Below are positions 46,947-55,663 of a stretch of 64,000 nucleotides of DNA, in pieces. Position 1 is the stretch's first letter, and every line of letters begins with the position of its first letter. The notes beneath the pieces were generated by a model. The model saw nothing but the letters and a program-made list of their open reading frames with translations. It ran no database searches and was not told the DNA's origin. The DNA is from Oscillospiraceae bacterium (lineage in GTDB: Bacteria > Bacillota > Clostridia > Oscillospirales > Oscillospiraceae): assembly GCA_009785525.1 (NCBI GenBank), contig WQWC01000004.1, positions 1 through 64,000 on the forward strand, given 5' to 3'. Made by a program: the position numbers and the translations under genes.

Positions 46947-47037
46947 GTTGTGATCCTCCGTTTCTTATAGGAATATTTACGATTTGTTATAGTGTATTAT
47001 ACTATTGTTTTGTTTAGCTTACAAGTTAATTTTGTGG

Positions 47038-47080
47038 GCATCCCCTCTCCCCCTTCGTGTGCGAAGAGGGAGGTTACCTA
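47038..47080. repeat. CCCCTTCG-type palindrome upstream of holB
   Basis: CATCCCCTCTCCCCCTTCG and CGAAGAGGGAGG arms: a degenerate copy of the family at 52053-52082, 53586-53735 and 60857-60890. Confidence 0.6.
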
Positions 47081-47095
47081 AAATGCATATTTATA

Positions 47096-47125
47096 TTGAC
47101 GAGAACCTACAAATGCTAGTACAAT
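47096..47125 (+). promoter_or_regulatory. holB promoter giving a leaderless mRNA
   Basis: TTGACG (47096-47101), 18 bp, TACAAT (47120-47125). Transcription would start at about the A of the ATG (47132); no Shine-Dalgarno precedes it. Confidence 0.6.
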
Positions 47126-47131
47126 AGTTAT

Positions 47132-47869
47132 ATGAACATTAACAAGCTATCTCATGCGTATATTGCCTCCGGTGAGCAAGCGGATAAGGTTGCCATGGCG
47201 GCGGTGTGCGGTTCACGGGACAATATCCCGTGCGGAACATGTCCGCATTGCGGCAAAGTTTTACGCGGGATTCACCCGGATATCGCTGAAATCACGCCGG
47301 AAGGGCGAGAAATCACGGTCGGCCAAGTGCGCGAGGTGCGGCGTGACGCGTATATTATGCCGAACGAAGCCGGGTGCAAAGCGTATATAATCTCCCCGGC
47401 AGACGCGATGAATGCCTCGGCACAGAACGCACTGTTGAAACTCTTGGAAGACCCGCCGAGTTATGCGGTGTTTATCATGAAAACGGACAATCCCCAAGCG
47501 CTGTTGCCGACTGTGCGCTCCCGCTGCGCGATGCTACGGTCTGTTCCGGAAGTTGCGGAATCCGAAAATTCCAAGGTAGAGGCAATGGCGGACGAGTTCT
47601 TCAAAGCGCTGGACAGCTCAGACCTGGAGCTTGTCCGCGTCATGTTCAAGCTTGAGAAAGATTTGACCAAAGAAGCGTTCGCCGAATTCCTTGCGTTTGC
47701 GAGAGTCCGCGCGGTTACGGCTTTGCAGGATCCGGAATTATCCGCGCCTGAGCGGTATTCACGGGCGGAGCGGATTCTGGCCCGCGCTCAGGAGTATTGC
47801 GATTTCAACGTCGGCACCGGCCACATTGCGGGCCTGATTTGCGCGGAGCTGATGGAAACTTCCGTATAA
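47132..47869 (+). CDS. holB: DNA polymerase III clamp-loader delta' subunit
   Basis: 245 aa. N-terminal SHAYIASGEQADKVA lacks a P-loop, as expected of delta'. Zinc module CGTCPHCGKVLRGIHPDI, then QNALLKLLEDPPSYAVFIMK and LLPTVRSRCAMLR typical of clamp loaders. Shorter than most (~300 aa). Followed 10 bp later by ricT, the same pair as in B. subtilis. Confidence 0.85.
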   Translation: MNINKLSHAYIASGEQADKVAMAAVCGSRDNIPCGTCPHCGKVLRGIHPDIAEITPEGREITVGQVREVRRDAYIMPNEAGCKAYIISPADAMNASAQNALLKLLEDPPSYAVFIMKTDNPQALLPTVRSRCAMLRSVPEVAESENSKVEAMADEFFKALDSSDLELVRVMFKLEKDLTKEAFAEFLAFARVRAVTALQDPELSAPERYSRAERILARAQEYCDFNVGTGHIAGLICAELMETSV

Positions 47870-47879
47870 TTACTATGAA

Positions 47880-48989
47880 ATGGAGACTAAATTCTTGACA
47901 GAAGTTATAAGCGTCCGCTTTAACGACAGGGGGAAAGTGTATTATTTCGACCCCCGCGGACAGAAAGTAGAAAAAGACAGGGACGTTATAGTCGATACCG
48001 CCAAGGGCTTGGAATACGGTTGGTGCGCAAAGCCCAATCATATGGTACCGGACTCCGCGGTTGTAAAGCCGTTGCGTCCGCTTGCGCGTTTGGCGGATGA
48101 TAACGACAGAGAAATCGCGAAAAGCTGCCGCGAAAAAGAAAAAGAGGCATTTGAACAGTGCCAGAAACGTATAGAGCATTTCGGCCTTGACATGAAGCTG
48201 GTGGACGCGGAGTACGGATTCGAGGGGAATAAAATCCTGTTCTTCTTCACGTCAGAGGGGCGGGTAGATTTCAGGGAACTTGTAAAGGACCTGGCGGCAA
48301 TATTCAAAACAAGGATAGAACTGCGTCAAATCGGCGTGCGGGATGAGGCGAAGCTTTTAGGCGGCCTCGGCGTATGTGGGAAGCAGTTCTGCTGCTCTCA
48401 GTTTTTGCGGGAGTTCCATCCGGTGTCAATAAAGATGGCGAAAACTCAAGGGTTGTCGCTTAATCCGACAAAAATATCCGGCTCATGCGGGCGGCTGATG
48501 TGCTGTTTGAAATATGAAGAGCCGGCGTATGAAGACTTGGTTAAAAAAGCGCCGAAGATCGACGCGTTTGTGGAGACGCCATCCGGCAAAGGCTCTGTAA
48601 TCAACGTAAATCTGCTGCGGCAAAACGCCAAAGTCCGGCTTGAGGACGGTGTGGACGCCACACTTAAAACATTCACGTTCGATGAGTTGAACGTACTGGG
48701 CGGCAAGGGCCGCCGGGCCGAATATATCGCCGCGAAAGCGGAGGGCAGACTTGAAGAAGCGGGCTTCTCCCCCTCCCCGCCGCCGCCCGCACCATCGCCG
48801 AAACCGATCCAGACGAAGCCACAACCTCCGCGTGAACGCACCGGCAATCAACCAAGACGTAACCCACAATCCCGGCCAAAACAGCAAGGCGCTAAGTCAC
48901 AAGCAAAGCCCGCGCCGCAACCGTCGGAAACCCGTAAAAAGTCCCCACCCCGCAGGCGCAGGGATGGCAATTCGCAGTCGGGGCAGTAA
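47880..48989 (+). CDS. ricT: PSP1/YaaT-type regulatory protein RicT
   Basis: 369 aa (or start at the TTG 47895, which has GGAG at a better distance). PSP1 core with VCGKQFCCSQFL and GSCGRLMCCLKYE, cysteines that in B. subtilis RicT help bind an Fe-S cluster in the RicA-RicF-RicT complex modulating RNase Y and sporulation. The C-terminal ~75 residues are Pro/Lys/Arg-rich and disordered. Notably rny itself is 3 kb away. Neighbour of holB as in Bacillus. Confidence 0.9.
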   Translation: METKFLTEVISVRFNDRGKVYYFDPRGQKVEKDRDVIVDTAKGLEYGWCAKPNHMVPDSAVVKPLRPLARLADDNDREIAKSCREKEKEAFEQCQKRIEHFGLDMKLVDAEYGFEGNKILFFFTSEGRVDFRELVKDLAAIFKTRIELRQIGVRDEAKLLGGLGVCGKQFCCSQFLREFHPVSIKMAKTQGLSLNPTKISGSCGRLMCCLKYEEPAYEDLVKKAPKIDAFVETPSGKGSVINVNLLRQNAKVRLEDGVDATLKTFTFDELNVLGGKGRRAEYIAAKAEGRLEEAGFSPSPPPPAPSPKPIQTKPQPPRERTGNQPRRNPQSRPKQQGAKSQAKPAPQPSETRKKSPPRRRRDGNSQSGQ

Positions 48990-49035
48990 AGTTACGTTGG
49001 TATGGCTTTTGGCAAAAGTTAACGGAGGGTGTGGT

Positions 49036-49839
49036 ATGAAAAAGCTGCTCACAGTTTTATTTATCATTGCAATGCTGCTGTCGTTCACAACAGGCGCGAT
49101 AGCCAGCTATGGAATCCAAAGGATAAGGCCTCGCAATTTTTCTGAGTTCAACGAATTGCGTTACATGGCATATAATGTTGCTGATGAAGAACTGCACGAG
49201 ACATTTGGAACCTGGGGACATTTATTTTTCGGACTCACTAACAGAGAAGAAGCTTTGGAGCTTGTTGATACTGTGGGCCGCGCGCTCATCCCGGTTTTGC
49301 CTGATTTGGAGGGTTCAGAATACAGAATGGAGATAAGGATGTTCCGCGACTTTCCTGATTTGCGCATCGATCGTGGCGCTCTCGATGTTGAGTTTTTTTA
49401 CCGTACCAGAGGATTTACAATCCTTTTCCGATCGTTCTACGGATATGAACGCCGTCAAAACATCTGGGAACTGGAACGAAGAGACTTTGATGTGTCCGAC
49501 CCACCGACCGCAGTAAAAAACGGGATTAAATACTATCAATTATTTACCCCTGGTGTGGACGATTTTGTAATTATCGTTGATGATTGTATCTTATTGGGAT
49601 GGTTTCGGTTTTATAATGGCCACTCGAGATTATCTGATGAAGAACAATTGGAAATACTTCAACAATTCTCGTTTATACGACTTGGTGATAACGACATAGA
49701 AGAACAGCTTGACCACGATGAAACAAACGGGTATTCAGCGGCGTGGCCTCGGTACGTGCTTTTCGTAGCAGCGGGTGCTTTAGTTGTCTGGATTGTTCTG
49801 ATAATCGTTATAAAACACCGCCGGAACATGATTTCATAA
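49036..49839 (+). CDS. Exported C-terminally anchored protein of unknown function
   Basis: 267 aa from ATG 49036 with GGAGGG upstream; the longer in-frame extension back to 48751 overlaps ricT and is not coding. Signal peptide (LLTVLFIIAMLLSFTTGAIA), an acidic extracellular domain of ~200 residues and a C-terminal membrane helix (YVLFVAAGALVVWIVLIIVI) followed by KHRR. No family recognised. Between ricT and sigK, so a sporulation link is possible but only by position. Confidence 0.65.
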   Translation: MKKLLTVLFIIAMLLSFTTGAIASYGIQRIRPRNFSEFNELRYMAYNVADEELHETFGTWGHLFFGLTNREEALELVDTVGRALIPVLPDLEGSEYRMEIRMFRDFPDLRIDRGALDVEFFYRTRGFTILFRSFYGYERRQNIWELERRDFDVSDPPTAVKNGIKYYQLFTPGVDDFVIIVDDCILLGWFRFYNGHSRLSDEEQLEILQQFSFIRLGDNDIEEQLDHDETNGYSAAWPRYVLFVAAGALVVWIVLIIVIKHRRNMIS

Positions 49840-49871
49840 TCAATTTTACACCACAGCTCATAACCACCAAA

Positions 49872-49908
49872 CAAGCCCGACGGAAAAATATTTCCGCCGG
49901 GCTTGCCT
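49872..49908 (+). terminator. Terminator before sigK
   Basis: CAAGCCCG-CGGAAA stem pairing with TTTCCG-CGGGCTTG (one mismatch), then CCTTTTG. Confidence 0.8.
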
Positions 49909-49985
49909 TTTGTATACGGACATCTCCCCGCTGAATAGAGTAATAGAGCTAACGCTAATAGTACACAGTAAGGTGGTATAAGTCT

Positions 49986-50672
49986 ATGCTTGAAGCCGCG
50001 TTGGCTCTGTTGTTATCAAGTCCGTATCTGTTGCTGCGGCTGTCCGACAGCGCCGGTTCTTTCCCAAAGCCGTTATCAAAAGATGAAGAAGAGCGATACG
50101 TACATCTGTACATCCAGGGCGACATGGAGGCAAGAAACGTCCTGATTGAACGGAATCTGCGACTTGTCGCCCATATAATCAAGAAATATTATACGCAGAA
50201 TCACGATCAGGACGATCTGATTTCAATCGGCACAATCGGGCTGATTAAGGGGATTTCAACTTACAAGCCGGAAAAGAAGGTCAGGCTGGCAACGTATGCT
50301 AGTCGGTGTATAGAGAATGAAATCCTTATGCACTTCCGTAGCTTGAAAAAGACAGCGGGCGACTTGTCGTTATCCGATTCGATTGATACGGACAGGGAGG
50401 GCAACTCACTGTCCCTGATGGATATAATCAGTTCCCCGGATGATATGTTCGAGAACTTGAGCGCCCGTGAGACAAAGCTCCGGCTGAAGCAGTATCTGTC
50501 TGAGGCGCTGACCAAGCGCGAGGCTGAGATAATCTTCATGCGATACGGCCTGAATAACGAAAAACCGCTGACTCAGCGCGAAGTGGCCGAAATATGCAGC
50601 ATAAGCCGCTCGTATGTCTCGCGAATCGAAAAAAAGGCTCTGGGCAAGCTGCGCAAGTGTTTTGAAGAGTGA
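49986..50672 (+). CDS. sigK: Sporulation sigma factor, pro-sigma-K
   Basis: 228 aa. N-terminal hydrophobic MLEAALALLLSSPYLLLRLS resembles the pro-sequence removed by SpoIVFB; then SFPKPLSKDEEERYV, region 2 ARNVLIERNLRLVAHIIKKY, DLISIGTIGLIKGI, LATYASRCIENEILMHFRSL and region 4 LTQREVAEICSISRSYVSRI. Acts late in the mother cell. The coding sequence is uninterrupted, so no skin-type element splits it. The alternative is sigma-E, less likely given FPKPLS. Confidence 0.88.
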   Translation: MLEAALALLLSSPYLLLRLSDSAGSFPKPLSKDEEERYVHLYIQGDMEARNVLIERNLRLVAHIIKKYYTQNHDQDDLISIGTIGLIKGISTYKPEKKVRLATYASRCIENEILMHFRSLKKTAGDLSLSDSIDTDREGNSLSLMDIISSPDDMFENLSARETKLRLKQYLSEALTKREAEIIFMRYGLNNEKPLTQREVAEICSISRSYVSRIEKKALGKLRKCFEE

Positions 50673-50766
50673 GTGTGAAATTTGAATAATTGTGCATCAA
50701 AAAGATGGATTTTGATTTGATATTGTGATATACTCTCCCAAAATATCTAGGTTAGGGGAGTCAAAA

Positions 50767-51279
50767 ATGGCGTTAATTGTTAACACATACCGTCAAAGCG
50801 TTGGGGCGATGAGGTTTATCGGCAAAAAATATACGAACAACGACCGCGTGGATGGGCATTTCGGCGCAAAATGGGATGAGTGGCGCGATAACAATTTGTT
50901 TGACCTGATTGAAGCGCAAATCACTGGAAATCTCACGGATACTTGTGAGGACGGAGACGCGCACATAGGTCTAATGCGCGAAGAAAATGGTAACTTCGAA
51001 AATTTTGAATATTGGGTCGGGCTTTTCACGCCGGAGCAAACCCCTGTTCCCGAGGGGTTTGAGTACGTCGATTTCCCAAAAAGCGAATTAGGTGTCTGCT
51101 GGATTTACGGGAAAGAAGAGGACGTATTCATGCTGGAAGGCAAATGCGGGGAAAAGCTTCAAAAAGAAGGCTTTGAAATAACCGGCGACTGGTGCTTTGA
51201 GCGTTATGCCTGCCCGCGTTTCACGGAGCCGGATGCTAAAGGGAATATCATTATTGATATCTGTTTTTATGTGAAATAG
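50767..51279 (+). CDS. GyrI-like effector-binding-domain protein
   Basis: 170 aa from ATG 50767 (AGGGGAG upstream); the 14-residue extension is not supported by an RBS. Two-repeat fold with RFIGKKYTNNDRVDGHFGAK, FEYWVGLFTPEQTPVPEGFE and a C-terminal ICFYVK typical of GyrI/AraC-effector-binding (SOUL-like) proteins. Stand-alone, no DNA-binding domain. Ligand unknown; family members bind drugs or inhibit gyrase in E. coli. Confidence 0.75.
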   Translation: MALIVNTYRQSVGAMRFIGKKYTNNDRVDGHFGAKWDEWRDNNLFDLIEAQITGNLTDTCEDGDAHIGLMREENGNFENFEYWVGLFTPEQTPVPEGFEYVDFPKSELGVCWIYGKEEDVFMLEGKCGEKLQKEGFEITGDWCFERYACPRFTEPDAKGNIIIDICFYVK

Positions 51280-51295
51280 GCGGTGTGGTGAAAAC

Positions 51296-51331
51296 AAAAA
51301 CTACAGGGCAGAGTTTAGCCCTGTAGTTTTT
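51296..51331 (+). terminator. Terminator after the GyrI-like gene
   Basis: Perfect 14-bp stem (51296-51309 with 51318-51331), 8-nt loop, T-run. Strong intrinsic terminator. Confidence 0.92.
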
Positions 51332-51349
51332 TGATGAGGGGGGCGTGTT

Positions 51350-51946
51350 ATGATTGAATGGCTGTTTTTTGATTTGGGATCCACATTATTGGATGAAACA
51401 AATAGGGTGAATGAACGGATTGACGCCACAGCAAAGCTGCTTCAAACAGATGTTGTCATGTTCCGCCGGCAATTAAACCAAGAAGCAAAGACAAACCCAT
51501 ATGTTATCCACATTGAATTACCTAATGGGGCGATATGGAGTCCATGGCCGGAATGGTTATACCCATTATATCCCGATGCAATTCCCGTATTAACAGAATT
51601 GTCAACGCGGTATTGCTTGGGTGTTATAGCAAACCACGGAAAAGATACTGCGGAAGTGCTTGGTATCGGCCGATTTTTCAATGTGTATGCGGCATCTGAA
51701 GCAGTCGGCTTTCGTAAGCCTGACTTGCGTATATTTGAGACGGCGCTTGCACAGGCAAACTGTGCGCCCGAAAATGCTTTGATGATTGGTGACCGTTTGG
51801 ATAATGATATATATCCGGCGAAAAAACTTGGCATGAAGACAATATGGATTCGGCAGGGGTTCGGCGGAGTGCCCGAACCACCGTCAATGGAGTATGAGCC
51901 GGATTATACGGTGAATACTTTGTCGGATATATTAGAGATTTTATAA
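51350..51946 (+). CDS. HAD-superfamily hydrolase
   Basis: 198 aa. Motif I FFDLGSTL: nucleophile Asp8 is present but the usual second Asp (general acid) is Gly10. Motif II is Asn in VIANHGK, motif III KPD, motif IV GDRLDNDI. A small helical cap lies between. Likely a phosphatase or phosphatase-like protein; the missing general acid reduces confidence in catalysis, although some HAD families naturally have G or Y there. No substrate evident. Confidence 0.8.
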   Translation: MIEWLFFDLGSTLLDETNRVNERIDATAKLLQTDVVMFRRQLNQEAKTNPYVIHIELPNGAIWSPWPEWLYPLYPDAIPVLTELSTRYCLGVIANHGKDTAEVLGIGRFFNVYAASEAVGFRKPDLRIFETALAQANCAPENALMIGDRLDNDIYPAKKLGMKTIWIRQGFGGVPEPPSMEYEPDYTVNTLSDILEIL

Positions 51947-52052
51947 CGGCATAGCGGTGCGGAACGCTGAGGGCAGCGTGTTGTGGTTACAACCATGTGG
52001 GGGACGATGCCCACATCGTCCCGTCCCTCGCCCTTCGTCCAATCCTCCGTCC

Positions 52053-52082
52053 AAAGCCCCCTTCGCGCACGAAGGGGGCTTT
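52053..52082. repeat. CCCCTTCG-type palindrome before glycyl-tRNA synthetase
   Basis: AAAGCCCCCTTCG with CGAAGGGGGCTTT. The preceding 51960-52050 holds words of the dispersed palindromes (GGGGACGATG/CATCGTCC). Confidence 0.75.
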
Positions 52083-52122
52083 CCCCGGTCGCCCCTACAA
52101 TGCGTTTTCCGTAACGATATCA

Positions 52123-52152
52123 TTGACAACTCAGCGCCTCTCAATATATAAT
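52123..52152 (+). promoter_or_regulatory. glycyl-tRNA synthetase promoter
   Basis: TTGACA (52123-52128), 18 bp, TATAAT (52147-52152): both hexamers exact consensus. Leader only ~35 nt, so no T-box. Confidence 0.88.
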
Positions 52153-52193
52153 ACTACAATTATGGAAATTACCTTTTGTTGGAGAGAAAAGAT

Positions 52194-53576
52194 ATGATGA
52201 ACAACCGAGAGAAAACAATGGACAAGATAGTCGCCCTGTGCAAAGGGCGCGGATTTGTGTTTGCCGGCAGTGAGATTTACGGCGGCTTGGCCAACTCGTG
52301 GGATTACGGCCCGTTGGGGGTTGAGTTCTTAAACAACGTCAAAAAGGCGTGGTGGAAGAAATTTGTACAGGAAAGTCCGTACAACGTGGGGTTGGACTCA
52401 GGGATACTGCTGAATCCCAAGGTCTGGGTCGCCTCCGGCCATGTCGTCAATTTCAACGACCCGCTTATAGATTGCAAAGGCTGCAAAATGCGGCATCGTG
52501 CCGACCAACTGCTTGAAGCCGCCTATGTATCGCCGATTGGCATGTCAAACGATGATATGTCCGCCGCGATTACCGAGCATAAAGTCGCCTGCCCCCATTG
52601 CGGCAAAAGCGATTTTACGCCGATACGCAAGTTCAACATGATGTTCAAGACTTTTCAGGGCGTCACCGAGGAAAGTTCAACGGAACTTTATCTGCGCCCC
52701 GAAACGGCGCAGGGGATTTTCGTGCAATTCAAGAACGTATTGCGTTCCAGCCGCAAAAAGATACCGTTCGGTGTGGCGCAGATAGGAAAGTCGTTCCGAA
52801 ACGAAATCACGCCGGGCAACTTCACTTTCCGTACGCGCGAGTTCGAGCAAATGGAGATGGAGTTTTTCTGCAAACCGGGAACGGATTTAGAGTGGTTTGA
52901 ATATTGGAAAGATTTTTGCAAAAACTGGCTCTTATCACTGGGTATGCGTGAGGAAAGCCTGACTTTCCGCGACCATGAAAAAGAAGAGCTGAGTCACTAC
53001 AGCAAGGCCACGGTGGATATTGAGTTTTTGTACCCGTTCGGCTTGGGTGAGCTTTGGGGTATTGCCGACCGTACCGACTTCGACCTAAAAAGCCATCAGG
53101 AGCATTCGGGCGAAAATATGGAATACTTCGACCAAGAGACGGGTGAGAGGTATATCCCATACGTTATTGAGCCGGCCCTCGGCGCGACCCGAATGGCGCT
53201 GGCGTTTTTGATTGACGCATATGACGAAGAGGTTGTGGACGCCGAGAAGAACGATGTCCGCGTGGTTCTGCACCTGCACCCGGCGTTGGCCCCGTATAAA
53301 TGCGCGATTCTGCCGCTGTCAAAGAAACTCTCCGAAAAAGCGGAGGAGATTTTCACGGCGCTCAGTAAACGTTTTATGGTGGATTTCGACGACACCGGCT
53401 CAATCGGCAAACGATACCGCCGTCAGGATGAAATCGGCACCCCGTTCTGTGTAACGTATGACTTTGATTCTGAAACCGATAACTGCGTCACTGTGCGTGA
53501 GCGGGACTCAATGTCGCAGGAGCGTATTCCAATTGACAGGCTTGTGAGTTACTTGGAGGAAAAGCTTGAGTATTAA
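52194..53576 (+). CDS. glyQS: Glycyl-tRNA synthetase, single-chain homodimeric type
   Basis: 460 aa from ATG 52194 (GGAG 9 bases upstream). Class [22 protein letters not shown], motif 2 [20 protein letters not shown], motif 3 [15 protein letters not shown]-terminal anticodon-binding domain. It is the eukaryote/archaeal-like alpha2 form rather than separate glyQ/glyS subunits. The C-x2-C...C-x2-C insert ([19 protein letters not shown]) is zinc-binding-like. Confidence 0.95.
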   Translation: MMNNREKTMDKIVALCKGRGFVFAGSEIYGGLANSWDYGPLGVEFLNNVKKAWWKKFVQESPYNVGLDSGILLNPKVWVASGHVVNFNDPLIDCKGCKMRHRADQLLEAAYVSPIGMSNDDMSAAITEHKVACPHCGKSDFTPIRKFNMMFKTFQGVTEESSTELYLRPETAQGIFVQFKNVLRSSRKKIPFGVAQIGKSFRNEITPGNFTFRTREFEQMEMEFFCKPGTDLEWFEYWKDFCKNWLLSLGMREESLTFRDHEKEELSHYSKATVDIEFLYPFGLGELWGIADRTDFDLKSHQEHSGENMEYFDQETGERYIPYVIEPALGATRMALAFLIDAYDEEVVDAEKNDVRVVLHLHPALAPYKCAILPLSKKLSEKAEEIFTALSKRFMVDFDDTGSIGKRYRRQDEIGTPFCVTYDFDSETDNCVTVRERDSMSQERIPIDRLVSYLEEKLEY

Positions 53577-53585
53577 GCAATTGAG

Positions 53586-53735
53586 AACATCCCCCTCCCC
53601 CTTCGTGCGCGAAGGGGGGCTTTGGACGTGGGACGAAGGACGAAGGACGAAAAAATGCGATTTTGACAGACTTAACCTAACCCCTCGTCCCTCGTCTCAA
53701 GCCCCCTTCGCGCACGAAGGGGGAAGGGGGATGTT
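53586..53735. repeat. 150-bp inverted-repeat element upstream of the LTA-synthase-like gene
   Basis: Arms of about 37 bases (53586-53622 and 53699-53735) are nearly perfect complements, built on the CCCCCTTCG/CGAAGGGGG family. Between them lies a GGACGAAGGACGAAGGACGA tandem. The right arm's GGGGGAAGGGGG supplies the purine-rich sequence just upstream of the next ATG (53739). Confidence 0.85.
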
Positions 53736-53738
53736 CCT

Positions 53739-55655
53739 ATGATTAAGCAAAGACTCAAAAAATATTTGGCGCATATCAGGTCATTTGCAGAAAGACGCAC
53801 TGTCGTATGGGTTTTACGGGCTTATGCGGTAATCTTCCCGTTTGTGCTGTTCTTGGTTATGGAGGGGATGAATCCTACGTCCCAAGCAGGGCTGATGGCC
53901 GCACCGTTTTCTAATCTTGGCCTGATTTTTGTGTCGGCACTGTTTATTGCCGTGGCGGCATGGGTGATATTCTCCGTCGCCGGGTCTGTGTTCTGGTCAT
54001 ACGCCGCGGTAGCTATAATATTGGCCGTTGGCTATGCCGTGAACAACATCAAGCTTTTGGTAACGGGTCAAGTCTTTGTCCCGACAGACGTACTGGTGGT
54101 TCGTGAAGCGCTGATGATGACCGACGGCGGCGGTATAACTATAGAGCGCACGCTGATTCTGAGGCTTTTTATCGTCGGATTACTGCATCTGCCGTTGATT
54201 TATGTAAAATTCCGGCCTAAACTTAAGCGGCGGATTTTTGCGCTGCCTGCCGCAGCTGTGGTGTTTGTGTTTATGTTTGCTTCCCGATTTTCGGTGAACA
54301 CTGTCATGCCTGCCTTGGGTATAAACCCCACGGGGTCGATGACGGTGCTGTATCGTGACACCGGGTTTATCTTAGGCTTTCACGCCGCGTTGGCAGATCA
54401 TACCATGTGCAGCCTGTGGGATGTTGAAGGACACATGCAATCCTTGGGATTCTTTGATGACTTAATCCTGGTTGAAAGAGGCACACCGCAGCCGTCTGAG
54501 GAACCTATACGCCCGAACGTGATAATCATCATGTCAGAGTCGTTTATAGACCCGACCGTGATATATAATCTGGAGTTTTCGGCCGACCCCATATCAAATT
54601 TCCGCCGATTGAGTGAAGATCACATAAGCGGCAATGTGGTCGTGCCGGTCTATGGCGGCGGTACGGCCAATACGGAACTGGAGTTCCTCACCGGCAGCTC
54701 AATTTTCTTTTTCGGTAGTGCGTATTATATCCCGTACACACTGACAGATAGGTACTTTTACCGAGACATTACGACAGCCATGCCTTGGGTTTTTCGCGAA
54801 AACGGATACCGTACCGTCGCTGTGCATCCATTCACGCGGTATTTTTTCAACCGTTACAGAGTCTATCCCCGGCTGGGATTTGATGAGTATATCGGCCGTG
54901 AGGACATGATTGACCCTATATACAGGGGATGGTATGTGTCCGATGAGTCCTTTACTGACCAAATCATAGACCAAATTCTGCTGGCCGAAGAAGCTGATGA
55001 GTCGTTGTTCCTCTTCGGTATATCGATGCAGGCCCATTGGCAGTTTTGGGATGATGTATATATAGATTTTGAGCAGGGCGTCACAGCAGCGAGCCCCTAT
55101 CTCACTAACGCGGAGCTTGAGACTTTGAACCCTTTCCTGCAAGGGATGTATGACGCGGACAAGCAATTAGGGCGGCTCATAGAGTTTGTGGAGTCCCGCG
55201 ACACCCCGACTATCGTGGCGTTTTTCGGCGATCATCTGCCAATCCTCGGTCTGCACGCGGATCCGATTCTTGCGCGGCTGGGTTTTATCAGCGACCAGCG
55301 GGTATGGATGTGGGACGAAGAGGATAAGCAAAAAATGTTCCAGACACCATATCTTGTCTGGAGCAACTTTGCCCCGACTGACGAGGATTGGGGCACGATT
55401 TCCACGTACTTTTTGGGCGCAAACATTTTGCGGCACAGCGGTGTAAATCTAAATCGCTACTGGCATTATATCCTTCGATTGTCGGAGGAATTCGGCGCGT
55501 TGACAGAGAATCACTACGTGGACATACATGGCGCCTTTTACTCTGTACACAATGTGCGGATGCTGCCGCATATTCAGGCGATGGAGGGACTGCACAGAGC
55601 AAAATGGTTCGGAGCCGGCGCGTTTATGGAGCATTTGAGCGAGATTATTCAATGA
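53739..55655 (+). CDS. LTA-synthase-family membrane sulfatase-fold protein
   Basis: 638 aa. Four to five N-terminal helices (~20-195), then an extracellular alkaline-phosphatase-fold domain. Catalytic set: NVIIIMSESF (metal Glu, ~259-268), GGGTANTELEF (nucleophile Thr, ~304-314), FGDHLP (~494-499). LtaS-type enzymes transfer glycerolphosphate from phosphatidylglycerol onto lipid anchors, or modify other surface glycans. The ribosome-binding region comes from a palindrome. Followed after 8 bp by larC. Role inferred from family. Confidence 0.87.
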   Translation: MIKQRLKKYLAHIRSFAERRTVVWVLRAYAVIFPFVLFLVMEGMNPTSQAGLMAAPFSNLGLIFVSALFIAVAAWVIFSVAGSVFWSYAAVAIILAVGYAVNNIKLLVTGQVFVPTDVLVVREALMMTDGGGITIERTLILRLFIVGLLHLPLIYVKFRPKLKRRIFALPAAAVVFVFMFASRFSVNTVMPALGINPTGSMTVLYRDTGFILGFHAALADHTMCSLWDVEGHMQSLGFFDDLILVERGTPQPSEEPIRPNVIIIMSESFIDPTVIYNLEFSADPISNFRRLSEDHISGNVVVPVYGGGTANTELEFLTGSSIFFFGSAYYIPYTLTDRYFYRDITTAMPWVFRENGYRTVAVHPFTRYFFNRYRVYPRLGFDEYIGREDMIDPIYRGWYVSDESFTDQIIDQILLAEEADESLFLFGISMQAHWQFWDDVYIDFEQGVTAASPYLTNAELETLNPFLQGMYDADKQLGRLIEFVESRDTPTIVAFFGDHLPILGLHADPILARLGFISDQRVWMWDEEDKQKMFQTPYLVWSNFAPTDEDWGTISTYFLGANILRHSGVNLNRYWHYILRLSEEFGALTENHYVDIHGAFYSVHNVRMLPHIQAMEGLHRAKWFGAGAFMEHLSEIIQ

Positions 55656-55663
55656 GGTGAGAA

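Noticed and set aside
48751..49035. N-terminal extension of the anchored unknown protein
   Set aside because: Overlaps ricT in another frame; the clear RBS and signal peptide start at 49036.
52153..52193. T-box leader for glycyl-tRNA synthetase
   Set aside because: Leader is only ~35 nt with no specifier stem or antiterminator.
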